Origin: Metallosphaera tengchongensis
Lineage (GTDB): Archaea > Thermoproteota > Thermoprotei_A > Sulfolobales > Sulfolobaceae
Assembly (NCBI RefSeq): GCF_013343295.1
Contig: NZ_CP049074.1
Coordinates: forward strand, 1,283,501-1,347,500
Direction: 5' to 3'
DNA: 64,000 bases
The number at the start of each line of letters is the position of its first letter. Position 1 is the first letter of the stretch. The notes below the pieces were generated by a model. The model saw nothing but the letters and a program-made list of their open reading frames with translations, was not told the origin of the DNA and searched no databases. Made by a program: the position numbers and the translations under genes. Positions 7,545 through 17,680 of this stretch are shown here, one piece after another.

Positions 7545-9113
7545 CTATTCGTATGTGGTCCTTGCCTGCTCCCTCAAGAAGGAGAGAAGGTAGTAAGGAC
7601 CTCCCGCGTTTCTTCCGGTCCAGCCCGAGTCCTTCCATCCACCGAACGGTTGGACGCCAGGCATGGCGCCGGTTGTTGAGCCCGACTCTCTATTAGCGTA
7701 CACTACCCCAGCTTCCACATTGTTAAAAAAGTACTTTATTTCCTCCCTATCAGACGAGAAGATTCCTGCAGTGAGGCCGTAGTCTACGTCATTGACCAGC
7801 CTAAGGGCTTCCTTTAGATTTTGCACCTCCTTAATTAAGACGATGGGCACGAAGAGCTCCGTTCTCCACAGGGAGCTAGTGTAAGGTAGATCTATTACTA
7901 CCGTGGGCTCCACTAGATACGTCTTTTCTTCTTCCTTAACTCTTCCACCAGTAAGTATCCTACCTCCCTCTGATACGGCCTGATCCACGTATCTTCTATA
8001 TTTCTCTATTGCTTTCTTATTAATTAACGGACCCAAAAATGTGGTCCTAACCCTAGGGTCTCCTATAACCGTGGACTCCACTTTAGCCTTAAACCTGGTC
8101 AAGAATTCCTGGTAAACTGACGCTTCAACAAATATCCTTGAAGTGGCACTACACTTCTGTCCTCCAAAACCGAAAGCTCCTCGGAAGGCCCCCTCAACGG
8201 CTTTCTTAAGGTCAGCCTTGGAGGTAATCACTGTGGCGTTCTTTCCTCCTAACTCCAGCACAGCAGGTCTAGGCTTCTTGCTCACGAAGCTCTTTAGGAG
8301 AGAGTGTCCAACCTCCCTAGACCCAGTGAAGGCAAAACCTGCTACTTCTAAGGAGTCCTCCAAGACCTTGGATACTACCTCGCCAGGAGCTGTCACGTAG
8401 TTCACGGCATCTTGTGGGAACCCTACTCTCCTCAGGATAGTGGCCAACTTAAAGGCAGATAATGGGGTATCTGAAGACGGCTTGATCACAACCGTGTTAC
8501 CAGTGATAAGTGCCCCTAAAGTCATGGTCGCCGTTATAGCCAAGGGGAAGTTGAAGGGGGATATTATAACCCACACACCGTAAGGCCTCATCACTGAGAC
8601 ACCATTTTCCCCCTTCACTATTCTCCCCTCCATCTCCTTGACGTAACCCCTGTTCTCCTCAAGGACCTGCGCGTAATAATTGAAGTAATCTATGGTCTCA
8701 TCTACCTCGGCGACGCTCTCGTACCTGTTCTTCCCGTTTTCATAGGTTATGATTCCCGCCAGTTCGTACTTCATTCTCCTAAGCTCATACGCTGCCTTAA
8801 CGGTAAGCTCTACCCTATCCCTCCAGTCAGAGTCCTTCCATTCATTGAACGCATCCCTAGCGACCTTTATTGCGTTCCTCATGAGTAGTCCGTCGTCCTT
8901 CTGGAACGTACCCAGAACGAATTCAGTGTCCACTGGGCTCCTCACAACAATTTTAGAGGACGTCTTCAGTTCCCTATCGTTTATAAGAATTGGGTAATCT
9001 GACCCAGCCTCTTCGCGAACTTTTCTGAGCCCATCCTCCACTTGTGAGTGGAACTCTTCCTCCCTTCCCTCCTGTACGTACTTCTGGTAGGTCTTCTCGT
9101 TTACAAATGGCAT
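7545..9113 (-). CDS. 1-pyrroline-5-carboxylate dehydrogenase-like aldehyde dehydrogenase
   Basis: 522 residues, NAD(P)-dependent aldehyde dehydrogenase. The general base lies in LELGGKN (Glu287) and the catalytic cysteine in GGQKCSATSR (Cys321). The context of that cysteine, the length, and the C terminus (QPFGGWKDSG..NAGGPYYLL) are those of L-glutamate gamma-semialdehyde (P5C) dehydrogenases, the last step of proline and ornithine breakdown to glutamate. No proline dehydrogenase is adjacent. An ATG start stands 20-30 bp after a TATA box, so it is probably leaderless. Another semialdehyde substrate is possible. Confidence 0.8.
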   Translation of the reverse strand: MPFVNEKTYQKYVQEGREEEFHSQVEDGLRKVREEAGSDYPILINDRELKTSSKIVVRSPVDTEFVLGTFQKDDGLLMRNAIKVARDAFNEWKDSDWRDRVELTVKAAYELRRMKYELAGIITYENGKNRYESVAEVDETIDYFNYYAQVLEENRGYVKEMEGRIVKGENGVSVMRPYGVWVIISPFNFPLAITATMTLGALITGNTVVIKPSSDTPLSAFKLATILRRVGFPQDAVNYVTAPGEVVSKVLEDSLEVAGFAFTGSREVGHSLLKSFVSKKPRPAVLELGGKNATVITSKADLKKAVEGAFRGAFGFGGQKCSATSRIFVEASVYQEFLTRFKAKVESTVIGDPRVRTTFLGPLINKKAIEKYRRYVDQAVSEGGRILTGGRVKEEEKTYLVEPTVVIDLPYTSSLWRTELFVPIVLIKEVQNLKEALRLVNDVDYGLTAGIFSSDREEIKYFFNNVEAGVVYANRESGSTTGAMPGVQPFGGWKDSGWTGRNAGGPYYLLSFLREQARTTYE

Positions 9114-9132
9114 GTAATTATTTGGACAGCCG

Positions 9133-9142
9133 GTTTATAAAT
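9133..9142 (-). promoter_or_regulatory. TATA box for the aldehyde dehydrogenase
   Basis: On the minus strand ATTTATAAAC lies about 25 bp before the ATG at 9113, consistent with a leaderless transcript. It stands back to back with the promoter of the Cas4-like gene. Confidence 0.5.
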
Positions 9143-9164
9143 TTAGGATGATAATTCACCCTAT

Positions 9165-9174
9165 GCTTATATAG
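9165..9174 (+). promoter_or_regulatory. TATA box for the Cas4-like gene
   Basis: GCTTATATAG lies about 25 bp before the ATG at 9195, so transcription probably starts at the start codon. Confidence 0.5.
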
Positions 9175-9194
9175 AAATACCACGAGTAAATCTT

Positions 9195-9881
9195 ATGGTC
9201 GTGAAGGAAATCATTTACAGGAACTTAGTTGAGAAGGACTATCACGACCCTTACGAGGGCGAGTACTGGCCATCTCAACTATGGAACTGTTTGAGGAAGC
9301 AGTACTACGACAGGGTTTTCCCAATGCCGCTTTCAATGGACTCTGCAAGGTTTACAACCCTTGGTAATGCCTTACATGACATTATAGCTGAGCTGCTCAA
9401 GAAGGAGGAAAGCGTTAGGGTAACCAGCGAAGTCCCAGTAAGAATACCCCATCCAACTAACCACGAGATCGTAATCTCCGGGAGGGCTGACGACCTAATA
9501 GTAGTTGAGTTCACCAAGGAGAGGTACTTGGTGGAGGTTAAGAGCGTAGATGATCTAAGGAATAAACTAAGCAAGGGGTTTCTTCCCAGGAAGGACCACA
9601 AGGCGCAGTTAAACCTTTACTTAAAGGCGTTCCCCAAATCAAAGGGAATTCTCCTGTACGTAGACCGTTCGAACTTCGACATGGAGGAGATCCAAGTGGA
9701 GTTCGAGGAGGAGCTTTACAAGAAGACCCTTGAGAGGGCTTTTATCCTCCACTCTGCCTTAAAAGGGAAAAGCACACCTAAGGCTGAGGCCAAGCTTGAT
9801 GAGGAGATGAAATGGCAATGTGGCTTTTGCGTCCACAAGGCTAGGTGCGATAGGGAGCCTGACAATCCTCAGAACCAATAG
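9195..9881 (+). CDS. Solo Cas4-like PD-(D/E)XK exonuclease with Fe-S cluster
   Basis: 228 residues. Visible are an N-terminal cysteine in SQLWNCLRKQYYDR, the nuclease core GRADD, VEVKS and KAQLNLYL, and a C-terminal Cys triad in WQCGFCVHKARC. Together these give the four cluster cysteines and active site of the Cas4/AddB-like family, which resect DNA ends in CRISPR spacer capture or in repair. There is no cas gene or repeat array in the window, so it is a stand-alone copy of the kind known in Sulfolobales. It is probably leaderless and diverges from the aldehyde dehydrogenase gene. Confidence 0.8.
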   Translation: MVVKEIIYRNLVEKDYHDPYEGEYWPSQLWNCLRKQYYDRVFPMPLSMDSARFTTLGNALHDIIAELLKKEESVRVTSEVPVRIPHPTNHEIVISGRADDLIVVEFTKERYLVEVKSVDDLRNKLSKGFLPRKDHKAQLNLYLKAFPKSKGILLYVDRSNFDMEEIQVEFEEELYKKTLERAFILHSALKGKSTPKAEAKLDEEMKWQCGFCVHKARCDREPDNPQNQ

Positions 9882-9893
9882 TCCAGGCACGCT

Positions 9894-10334
9894 TCACTTT
9901 CTTACTAAACCGTAGATCGCTATCCCTAACCCTACGAAGAATAGTATTATACCCAGTAGGAACGCCAGTCCTCCAAAAGCCACCGTGCCAGTACCACTCA
10001 CTGTGCCTACGGCGATGGACTCTGGGTAAGTGGAATTGTTGATTACCGTAACTGAGGGTGACGTCCCGTTTACTACCAGGGCCATGGAACCCTTTGAGGA
10101 GGACTCCTGTACGACCTTGGCTCCTGTGACTGTTACTTTAGGAGGAGTACTGGAATTATAAGCTATTGAGAGGACGTTAATGCCTGGTTTCAATGGGAAT
10201 TGCTTCTCCCCCTGTGGACTGAGGATTTGCGTACTGATGGCCAGTCCCGATTTAGCCACAAAGAAACCTGCAACTGCCACTATCAGCCCTAAAACTAGTA
10301 CTATAACACCTATAATCAGAACCCTTCTATTCAT
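9894..10334 (-). CDS. Membrane protein with extracellular domain
   Basis: 146 residues with a hydrophobic segment at each end (about 5-28 and 118-142) and a Ser/Thr/Val-rich middle with several N-glycosylation sequons (NSS, NGT, NNS). The middle domain probably faces outside. No family recognised. It is convergent with the Cas4-like gene, 12 bp apart. Confidence 0.55.
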   Translation of the reverse strand: MNRRVLIIGVIVLVLGLIVAVAGFFVAKSGLAISTQILSPQGEKQFPLKPGINVLSIAYNSSTPPKVTVTGAKVVQESSSKGSMALVVNGTSPSVTVINNSTYPESIAVGTVSGTGTVAFGGLAFLLGIILFFVGLGIAIYGLVRK

Positions 10335-10912
10335 GAATACATCGATACTACATAAATAATAAACTTAACCCAAATATACTCTCTCTTTATCATTAGATTC
10401 ATTTTTAACCGACTTGTCAAATTTATTATTAGATATTGACACAATTTCAAGAAATAAAGTCACGTTCAATAGAAGGGTATTCTACAACTAACTCATGACA
10501 AAGGGAGGGCAAACCTCGCCCTTTAGGGCGGGGAGGAGGTCAGTTACTCCTTACTTTAAAGGTCAGCCTCATCCTTTTTGTCAAAGATCAAGGAGACGTT
10601 CCAATTTTCCTGTTCCTCCGTTCATCCATTTCTCCACCGGGGAAATGGACTTTAGATAACAGGTGTTACTGCGAACAAAGGATCGTATCTATATCATGAC
10701 TCCTTTAGTTTATTCAAGTTTAAGATAAAGTCTGTAGTGTCTAAGCCCCTGGACAATATGTACAGCACAGGTAGATGACTCTATCCCCACTTACATCCTC
10801 GAAGAACCTGGATTGAAAGCGAAAGCAATAATAGATAAATTAGATTTAAAATTTTAAAAACAAATAACTTACCATACTTTGCGATATTTGCAATCAATAT
10901 GATATAGAAATT
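10335..10912. other. Gene-free stretch with IS debris
   Basis: No open frame of convincing quality. It contains one clear copy of the GTCAG hairpin (10511-10545). The A/T-rich right part flanks the doxA terminator. Confidence 0.5.
10511..10545 (+). repeat. GTCAG hairpin, solo IS200/IS605-type right end
   Basis: The best copy of the dispersed element: a CCTCGCCCT / AGGGCGGGGAGG stem-loop followed by AGGTCAG. I interpret it as the sub-terminal hairpin and cleavage end of an IS200/IS605-type element whose body is gone. Confidence 0.55.
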
Positions 10913-11413
10913 TCAACCCACTGTAAAGTTAGCTTCGGCCTGATCCTTAGGACTGACGGCTGGGGTGAACAACCTTACATGGTAAGTACCAGGGGAAAGG
11001 TGTATTGGTAACAGTAACTGGAATTGAGCCTCACTTCCCAAAATCACCGCAAACCCACTGTACCAGTTTACGTAGTCCTTCTTGTTGGAGTTCCATGGGG
11101 CCTGAATCACCTTTACAGTGTAGTTTGAAATCATGGAGGAGTTAAGGTAAACGTGCCATGTAGAGTTATATATCTCCATCATGGGAGCTGAGGCTGGATA
11201 CGCGTCCGGGCCGTTCACGTCCGTTACATTAAGTTTTAATAGAGTTCCGTTGCCCTGTGGAACTGCATTTATGTAGGTAATTTCCAAGGTAGGCAGCTTA
11301 GAATGATTCACGAGTGGACCGACCACATTTCCGTAAGCCCATTGCCCCGTAGCCAATATCCATCCTGCTACCAACACGCTGAAAACTATTGCAATAATAA
11401 TAGTTCTCTCCAT
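10913..11413 (-). CDS. doxA: Thiosulfate:quinone oxidoreductase small subunit DoxA
   Basis: 166 residues: an N-terminal membrane anchor (about 5-25), then an outer beta-rich domain with several NXS/T sequons and the late pattern [14 protein letters not shown]. This is DoxA, the extracytoplasmic partner of DoxD. TQO oxidises two thiosulfates to tetrathionate and passes electrons to caldariella quinone. The gene follows doxD by 5 bp on the same strand. Confidence 0.85.
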   Translation of the reverse strand: MERTIIIAIVFSVLVAGWILATGQWAYGNVVGPLVNHSKLPTLEITYINAVPQGNGTLLKLNVTDVNGPDAYPASAPMMEIYNSTWHVYLNSSMISNYTVKVIQAPWNSNKKDYVNWYSGFAVILGSEAQFQLLLPIHLSPGTYHVRLFTPAVSPKDQAEANFTVG

Positions 11414-11418
11414 CTAGC

Positions 11419-11979
11419 TCACCATAGCTTTATCATGTTTAAGAGGGGTAATTTCCTGGAAATTGGTCTGTCCCCAAACCTCTTATAGAGGTAATAATCT
11501 AAACCGAAAACTCTACCTGACGCTGTAAGCATCAGAACCACAGCACCTGCAGTGAGGAGAGACCCTATCTGCCATTCGTCTTCGCAAGTCGAACCTAACC
11601 AATATGCAGGAGCGAACCCTAGGGACATCGCCAGAGCCCCAAGGGAGGACAACCTGGTCACTAGACCTATTATGATGAAAAGACCAGCTAATATCTCTAG
11701 ATAGCTAAACACTGTTAAAAAGGTAACATCCAGTGCCCTGTTCTCCAATGTCATCAATAGGAGTGGCTTAAAAGGACCTGCATGTGGAAGGAAGTTCACA
11801 AGCTTACCACCTACAAACGATGAGGAGTTTGGATCCAGCTTGGCCGGCTTTAAAACAGCCTTTCTTAGTCCACCGTCAAGAAACATCCAACCTACTGCGA
11901 ACCTTAGAGGGAAAAGATACTCTTGTCTAGTGGAGTTTGCTTCATTTAAGTTCTGTACTCGTGCCATACTCTCACACAT
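11419..11979 (-). CDS. doxD: Thiosulfate:quinone oxidoreductase large subunit DoxD
   Basis: 186 residues with about four membrane segments and the family features [20 protein letters not shown] at the start and [21 protein letters not shown] in the middle. It has a doxA partner directly downstream, unlike the doxD at 3.5 kb. ATG at 11979 lies about 25-30 bp after a TATA box (CTTTATAAAT on the minus strand), consistent with a leaderless start. The divergent neighbour is a molybdoenzyme that may also act on sulfur oxyanions. Confidence 0.85.
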   Translation of the reverse strand: MCESMARVQNLNEANSTRQEYLFPLRFAVGWMFLDGGLRKAVLKPAKLDPNSSSFVGGKLVNFLPHAGPFKPLLLMTLENRALDVTFLTVFSYLEILAGLFIIIGLVTRLSSLGALAMSLGFAPAYWLGSTCEDEWQIGSLLTAGAVVLMLTASGRVFGLDYYLYKRFGDRPISRKLPLLNMIKLW

Positions 11980-12111
11980 GTTTAGTTTATCTAGATTTAT
12001 AAAGTTTTAGTATAAAAAGTTTTTACTAGAATAAATGGGTATGTCATATATTCATATAAATCCAATATTAATAGCAAAGAAATATAACTTTATGAATCTT
12101 GGGAGTAATAC

Positions 12112-12777
12112 TTGGTTTTAAAAATTTTCTTACGCATGCTTAAATTGTCCAGAGACCATGCGAAGATTATGGAAAAACAGAATCAGATACCTCCAGGACA
12201 GAGACCAATTAGGAAGTTCATATACTACGCAGCTTTGGGAGTACCTGAAGTTAAGGTCCAGGAGTACAGGCTCAAGATCTCGGGATTGGTGAAAAGGGAG
12301 AAAGAGTACTCCTACGACGATTTACTCAAAATGATGGACGTGGATTACGTTAGAGACTTCCATTGCGTAACGGGATGGAGCGTAATGAACGTTCGGTGGC
12401 AAGGGATTAAGCTATCCAGGCTAATACAAGAGGCAGAACCTAGTCCAGATGCAAAGTGGGTAATATTCTACTCCTTGGACGGGTACACTTCAGTGGTTCC
12501 GCTGTCAGACGCAATGCACGAGGACTCCATCCTTGCTTTAATGATGGACGGGAAGCCTCTAAGTAAGGAAGAGGGGTTCCCTGCTAGACCTTTCATACCT
12601 CACCTCTATGGTTGGAAGAGCGCGAAATGGGTTAGTGGAATAGAGCTAGTGGGAAGTTACGTAGATGGTTATTGGGAGGAGAGGGGATACCATGAGAGAG
12701 GAAGCGTCTGGGATGAGGAGAGATTTAAGGGGTTCTGGGGTAGACATTCTAGGAAAAGTCCAATTCTTCCTAGATAA
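12112..12777 (+). CDS. Sulfite-oxidase-fold molybdopterin oxidoreductase (YedY/SuoX family)
   Basis: 221 residues covering the oxidoreductase molybdopterin-binding domain. The presumed Mo-ligating cysteine is in DFHCVTGWS (Cys85), followed by [22 protein letters not shown], and [20 protein letters not shown] at the C-terminal part of the domain. It lacks the heme or dimerisation domain of classical sulfite oxidase, and there is no Tat or Sec signal, so it is probably cytoplasmic. The substrate could be sulfite, but YedY relatives reduce other compounds. The TTG start at 12112 is placed about 25 bp after ACTTTATG (leaderless); ATG at 12136 is the alternative. Confidence 0.8.
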   Translation: MVLKIFLRMLKLSRDHAKIMEKQNQIPPGQRPIRKFIYYAALGVPEVKVQEYRLKISGLVKREKEYSYDDLLKMMDVDYVRDFHCVTGWSVMNVRWQGIKLSRLIQEAEPSPDAKWVIFYSLDGYTSVVPLSDAMHEDSILALMMDGKPLSKEEGFPARPFIPHLYGWKSAKWVSGIELVGSYVDGYWEERGYHERGSVWDEERFKGFWGRHSRKSPILPR

Positions 12778-13028
12778 AAATCGATGATCTGTGAAAACGT
12801 TTCAATAAGTTCCTCTTCTTGTTTATGTTACTTCACAATCAAGGCTAGGCATACGTGGGGACTCTTTCCCTGTATTCTAGACTGCATGACTGTATAATCT
12901 TTTTAATTTTCCTCTACCACAAAATTGTATATATAAATAATATAAACTATCCTCTCAGTTCTACTGAGTTAAAATTTTTTAGACTTCTACTGGAAATCTT
13001 TATTAACAACTAGTTCTATATTCACGTT

Positions 13029-13298
13029 ATGACAAAGGTTTTACTGAGACATGATCAAATAAGGGAGATGACAGGTGGAAAGGAGATCGAGTTTTCGTTA
13101 TTGAAAGAGGATAAAGTGATCTGGAAGATAAGGTTCAACAGCGTAAGTTCCAACCCAATGGAAAGCTTAATGAACCCTCACCTCTCGCAATACGGGAAGC
13201 CATGTTTCGATACAGGTACGTCTGGCTACGTCTGCCCAGTATGTAACCTGGATATAGATGAGTATGGTATGTGCGGGTGTGGAGCCGGGTCCGGCTAA
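13029..13298 (+). CDS. Small zinc-ribbon-like protein
   Basis: 89 residues; the C-terminal end carries CPVCN then MCGCG, four cysteines spaced as a possible metal site. The N-terminal part is charged and shows no other motif. Family unknown. Followed by T-rich sequence between it and the convergent peroxiredoxin. Confidence 0.55.
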   Translation: MTKVLLRHDQIREMTGGKEIEFSLLKEDKVIWKIRFNSVSSNPMESLMNPHLSQYGKPCFDTGTSGYVCPVCNLDIDEYGMCGCGAGSG

Positions 13299-13367
13299 TT
13301 TTGTAATATTCTAGAAATTTCTCCAAAAAATTTATTTATTTTTAAGTGTAAAAATTTTTGAGATTAC

Positions 13368-13838
13368 TTAAGAGTTTAGTTTGCTAACTACTTTCTCTAT
13401 CTCCTCATAGCTCGGTTCCTTTCCCAAATCTTCCGAGACCCATTTGTAGGCTATCCTTCCTTCCTTATCTATAACGAAGACAGCCCTCTTGGCTATGACG
13501 TAACCAGGAAGAGGAGGGAATTCCATATCTACACCGTAAGTCTTCACGGCGTCCCTCCTGTAGTCACTCAAGACCGGGAAGTTTAACTTGTTCGCCTCTT
13601 TGAACGCCTTATTGCTAAAGGGAGGATCCACGCTAATCCCCAACACTTGAGCGTTGAACTTGTTGAACTTAGCTAGTGAATCCCTGAAGTTGCACATCTC
13701 TTTAGTGCACACCGATGTGAACGCTGCCGGGTAGAACGCTAGTATTACTATCTTACCTTTGAAATCTGATATCTTAACTTTCTTTAGTTCAGTGTCTACA
13801 AGCTCCACATCGGGAGCCTTCTCACCTATTTCTGGCAT
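13368..13838 (-). CDS. Peroxiredoxin (AhpE/Bcp type)
   Basis: 156 residues of thioredoxin-fold peroxiredoxin. The peroxidatic cysteine is in FTSVCTKEMC (Cys44), with a possible resolving Cys49 five residues on, as in Bcp-type enzymes. It reduces hydrogen and organic peroxides in the cytoplasm. A TATA-like GTTTAAAAG precedes the ATG on the minus strand. Confidence 0.9.
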   Translation of the reverse strand: MPEIGEKAPDVELVDTELKKVKISDFKGKIVILAFYPAAFTSVCTKEMCNFRDSLAKFNKFNAQVLGISVDPPFSNKAFKEANKLNFPVLSDYRRDAVKTYGVDMEFPPLPGYVIAKRAVFVIDKEGRIAYKWVSEDLGKEPSYEEIEKVVSKLNS

Positions 13839-14382
13839 ACTTGCTAATTGAAACTCAGCCTTTTAAACCAAATTTCAATAAACTTTGAAAAGTTTAAACC
13901 TAAAAGCTAATTCGATCCTCAAACGTGTCTCCCTGTTAACTACCAAGAGTCATCTACTAAGAGTACTGATCCCTTGAGGACTTAGACCACTTAGTCGAAA
14001 GAGAAAACAGGTATAGGAGAGGGTGCCCGATGCAATACCATTCATTTAGTATTGGATTAAGTGGCAAGTTAGGAAACAAAGTTCAAACTTGTTTATGTTG
14101 ACCATCAACTCCAATTTGCTGATTTCCCTAATCGCAGTGAGGGAATGAGGGGTGTCCTATAGGCAATTGATCCATAGAGAAAGGTTACAAGAACGACTGT
14201 CATGTTAGTAGAATGATGTACCTCTATGAGAACAGATTCCTGTCCTATTGACTATCTTCTTATGAAAAATGTGGATCTAATCGAAGGGCAGAACCCCGCC
14301 TCCCTAGGGCAGGGTAAATTCAGGTGCCTTCAGGGCTAACCTCATACCTTTATTTCGTTCTAAATTTGAAGGATACCATGAC
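13839..14382. other. Gene-free stretch with probable transposase remnant and hairpin
   Basis: Between about 14085 and 14205 a plus-strand frame with scattered stops reads like an eroded coding sequence (MLTINSNLLISLIAVRE). Near the right end is a hairpin copy (14287-14322). No intact gene. Confidence 0.35.
14287..14322 (+). repeat. GTCAG-type hairpin, diverged copy
   Basis: AACCCCGCCTCCCTAGGGCAGGG forms an imperfect stem-loop and is followed by AAATTCAG, aligning with the dispersed element but with several changes. Confidence 0.4.
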
Positions 14383-15714
14383 TCATCTGGTGAGCCACTT
14401 ATCCTGATCCCAGATCGTTAATAAGGCGTAAAAACTTACTATCCACTGAATCAGTAATCCAAGGGAGCCTATAACAAGCGTCTTCAGCTTTTCTTCAGCC
14501 ATTAACCTCCAAAGGGAGTAGACGAATGGCACTATTGTCAGGTAATTGGCCAAATGACCGAGTATTATAGAGTATTTCAGATTAATGCGCGGAAGGAGAT
14601 TTGCGTGTAATTGGGGCACCCTGGGATGAAGGTGCGCAATGGGGAAGTATCCTACGAAGAAGGTAAACAGCAGCCTCTTTGCTATAATTAGGGGTAAGTG
14701 TAGAATGAAATTCCCACCATAGATAACCGCATTCTCGTAGTCTACTGGATTAGTGTCAGCCAAAACTGAGTCCATAAAGAACAGATCCAAAACTGTCATA
14801 ACGGTCAATAGGAATGGAAGTACTGTAGTGTAAAAGAAGTTGTATACGTACACAGGTCCCCTCTTCAACATCGTGCCATCCCTAATCTCCCTAGCGAAGA
14901 AGTAGTAGTTAGCCCTGGACCACCTTAGGAGTTGTTTCGACAGCTTCTTCAAGTTCTCAGGCGGGTAAGTCAGCGCCACAGTCTCAAAGTCAACAATGGC
15001 TTTAAACCCCTTGGAAATGACGTAGTTGGTCAACTGTTTGTCATCTCCTATAAGGGCTCTCCTTCCCAGAAATGTGGGGTACTTGAACTCATCTGTCTGC
15101 ATAAAAGGCTTTATCAGATCCACTCTATATAGGGAACATTTCCCATTCAGAAGCATAGCGTAACCCGAACCGTTGACCGCCCTCATGGTCATCTCCTTTA
15201 ATCTCTCAATGAGTTCAGCTAGGTAGTAAGTGTTGCCCGTTTTAACGTTCCTCACGTTCACGCTAACTCCACCAACGTCCTTGTCCATTATGGAAAGCAT
15301 GTTCTTCAACCCGTCTTGGGGGAGTATGGTATCGCTATCCAGGAGTAATACGTATTTGGACTTTACGTGGTTTATTCCAAAAGAAAGTGCAACCCTTTTC
15401 CCTGACCTCTCGGGAGTCCTCAGGAACTCTCCTCCTGCAGAGTTAACGATTGACCTATAGGGTTCATCACATCCGTCCCCCACAACGAGAATCCTCGCCC
15501 CTTGTCTTGCCACTGAAGATATCACCTTTCTAAAGACTGCTTCGTCCTCCCCGTATACAGGTATTAGAACGGTCACATCGGAGAGATCCTTAACCGGATT
15601 CCTGGCGAACTTTTTAGAGTTGACAGAGAAGTAGGATATTAATAGGAAGTAGACCAACGAAAGTGAAAGCGTTATTGAACCAAATATCAAATAGATCGTA
15701 ATAAACGAGTTCAC
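14383..15714 (-). CDS. Processive family 2 glycosyltransferase, membrane-bound
   Basis: 443 residues. One N-terminal membrane segment (about 5-27), a GT-A catalytic domain (about 45-260), then four or five C-terminal membrane segments. Visible motifs: VLIPVYGED, LLLDSDTIL (DXD), GDDKQLTNYV and KQLLRWSRAN (the QXXRW motif of processive enzymes such as hyaluronan, chitin or cellulose synthases). It probably makes or exports a polysaccharide. Start codon GTG. Product not predictable. Confidence 0.8.
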   Translation of the reverse strand: MNSFITIYLIFGSITLSLSLVYFLLISYFSVNSKKFARNPVKDLSDVTVLIPVYGEDEAVFRKVISSVARQGARILVVGDGCDEPYRSIVNSAGGEFLRTPERSGKRVALSFGINHVKSKYVLLLDSDTILPQDGLKNMLSIMDKDVGGVSVNVRNVKTGNTYYLAELIERLKEMTMRAVNGSGYAMLLNGKCSLYRVDLIKPFMQTDEFKYPTFLGRRALIGDDKQLTNYVISKGFKAIVDFETVALTYPPENLKKLSKQLLRWSRANYYFFAREIRDGTMLKRGPVYVYNFFYTTVLPFLLTVMTVLDLFFMDSVLADTNPVDYENAVIYGGNFILHLPLIIAKRLLFTFFVGYFPIAHLHPRVPQLHANLLPRINLKYSIILGHLANYLTIVPFVYSLWRLMAEEKLKTLVIGSLGLLIQWIVSFYALLTIWDQDKWLTR

Positions 15715-15820
15715 GATTTCGTTTTAAGTATTAGATTAAAAAACTCTTTGGTTAGTTAAATAACAAAGATGATGAAAAGGAGATTCCATAATGTTAAAAG
15801 TTATTCCGAGTTTCTAATTT

Positions 15821-15843
15821 CCTCCACACCCTGAAGGGCGAGG
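15821..15843 (-). repeat. GTCAG-type hairpin, partial copy
   Basis: Read on the minus strand: CCTCGCCCTTCAGGGTGTGGAGG, the core stem-loop of the dispersed element, without a recognisable terminal GTCAG. Confidence 0.4.
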
Positions 15844-15913
15844 CATCTTTTATTTTTTGTGGAACAGGTTGTGAGTAATTAAGAGAGTTACTCAGATTCT
15901 CTTGGCATAACCC

Positions 15914-17680
15914 TTAGTTACCTCTCTTCTCGGCCTGCCTTATTTTATTAACCTCAGCCTCATATGCTTTCAGCATTGAGTCTAGAGTTAAGATTCCCCT
16001 AAACTCTCCTTTCTCCACCACAGCTACCCACCTGCTCCTAGTCCTAGTCATTATTTCCCAAGCCTGCTCCAATGACGACTCGGAAGTGACGTAAGGTGAA
16101 CCCCTTATGACATACTTTGTAATATTCTCATTTGGGTTTCTGTCCTTAATCTCGTTATAGTACACTATTCCCCAAAACCGGTTTAGAGCATCCACGACTG
16201 GGAGGCTTAGAAAGTTGTTCTTCATCATGAGGTTCAACGCCTCTTCTACGTGATCCTGGGTCGTAACCTTGACGTCAGATATAGTAGCCTGTGAGACCTT
16301 TACTTTCTCCATAACGGGAGTCTCATATTCAGGCATATGAGCAGGGGAATCTTTCCTAGTTGGTACTTGACTCTTGTAGATTGTGTATTTCCCAGATACT
16401 AAGTATGATATCGCAACTGCAATCATAGCCCCTGGGAGAAGTTGTAGGCTCGAGGTCATCTCTGTAACCATAATTATTACTGATAGGGGAACCTTTCCAG
16501 CTGCAGCGAAGAAGGACATCATCCCAATAATTACAAATGGGGCTACGTCCGGAACTATCGTGGGGAAGAGGTAGTGAAATAGGAGGCCAACATCAGCACC
16601 CAGGAAAGCCCCTATGAACAGGCCTGGAGCGAATACCCCTCCGCTACCTCCAGAACCTATGGAAAGAGAGGTAGCAATTATTTTGAGGAAGGGGAGTGCC
16701 ACAAGAAGTGCTATTACTGGAAGTAAAGGTGAATAAAAGGACGAGAATTTTTCAAACTCCGCAAGATTTATCCAACCGTATCCTGTGCCCAAAACCTCTG
16801 GTGCTACTAGAATTACAGTTCCAGCCATGGCGCCACCAATTGCAGGTTTCAATAAGTTGGGTAATGGAATTCTCTTGAATAGGGCGTTTACTCCATAGAA
16901 GGTCTTAACGTAAAGTATAGCCGATAGTCCAGAGATGACGCCTAGTATAGCAAAAAGGGGTAACCTCAGTGGATTGAAGGCCCCTGTGTAATACCCAAAC
17001 ACCGGTGTAAATCCAAATGTAATTCCAAATATGGTGTAGCCAACTGCGGAGGCTATGAGGGCAGGGTATATAATCTCAGGTTCTATGTCCCTCTTATATA
17101 GAATCTCGGCAGCCAACAGGGCCCCTCCTATGGGGGTCTTAAAGATCGTACCTATCCCTGCCCCTATACCCACGGCCACAGCTCTTCTCCTGTCCTCAGG
17201 TGACAATTTGAGCAGGTCACTCACCATGGATCCTACGCCTGATGCGAACTGGGCTGTGGGACCCTCCCTCCCTGCACTTCCCCCAGAACCTATCGTGATA
17301 GCTGAGGCTAATATCTTGATAGGAATTACTCTCCATCTCACCTTCCCTTGAAGATAATGAAATGCCTTTATGGCTGCATCGGTTCCGTGACCTTCAGCCT
17401 CAGGAGCGAAAGTGTACACAAGAAATCCTGAGATTAGGCCACCTATTGCCAATGATACTGGAATGAGAAAGTACCTTCCAGGTTGAAATTTAAAGATTAG
17501 TGAGCCTCCTTCTCCTACGGGTCTAGGATACGTCATACCTAAAAATTGGAAGATGAAAATGTCTTCCGTAATCCTAAGAAGCAGGTAGAATAACACTGCT
17601 GCTAGCCCCGCAATTACCCCCAACACTATACCTAGGATAAACCACTTCTCGAAGAACGGAAGGGAAGATAACCTCCACAT
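15914..17680 (-). CDS. ClC-type chloride channel/antiporter with two CBS domains
   Basis: 588 residues: about ten to twelve membrane helices, then paired CBS domains (about 465-585). Selectivity-filter motifs are present: [14 protein letters not shown] (the glutamate of GREGP is the gating residue) and [14 protein letters not shown]. Presence of the gating glutamate fits a chloride/proton antiporter, which would help charge balance and acid tolerance. CBS domains usually bind nucleotides and regulate gating. Monocistronic, with hairpin-bearing spacers on both sides. Confidence 0.9.
   Translation of the reverse strand: MWRLSSLPFFEKWFILGIVLGVIAGLAAVLFYLLLRITEDIFIFQFLGMTYPRPVGEGGSLIFKFQPGRYFLIPVSLAIGGLISGFLVYTFAPEAEGHGTDAAIKAFHYLQGKVRWRVIPIKILASAITIGSGGSAGREGPTAQFASGVGSMVSDLLKLSPEDRRRAVAVGIGAGIGTIFKTPIGGALLAAEILYKRDIEPEIIYPALIASAVGYTIFGITFGFTPVFGYYTGAFNPLRLPLFAILGVISGLSAILYVKTFYGVNALFKRIPLPNLLKPAIGGAMAGTVILVAPEVLGTGYGWINLAEFEKFSSFYSPLLPVIALLVALPFLKIIATSLSIGSGGSGGVFAPGLFIGAFLGADVGLLFHYLFPTIVPDVAPFVIIGMMSFFAAAGKVPLSVIIMVTEMTSSLQLLPGAMIAVAISYLVSGKYTIYKSQVPTRKDSPAHMPEYETPVMEKVKVSQATISDVKVTTQDHVEEALNLMMKNNFLSLPVVDALNRFWGIVYYNEIKDRNPNENITKYVIRGSPYVTSESSLEQAWEIMTRTRSRWVAVVEKGEFRGILTLDSMLKAYEAEVNKIRQAEKRGN

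Noticed and set aside
10811-10820. GATTGAAAGC, resembling the end of a Sulfolobales CRISPR repeat
   Set aside because: Single occurrence without any regularly spaced copy; no array.
15766-15835. GATGATGA followed 60 bases later by CTGA, like a C/D box sRNA
   Set aside because: No D' or C' boxes and no terminal stem; the CTGA lies within a hairpin copy.
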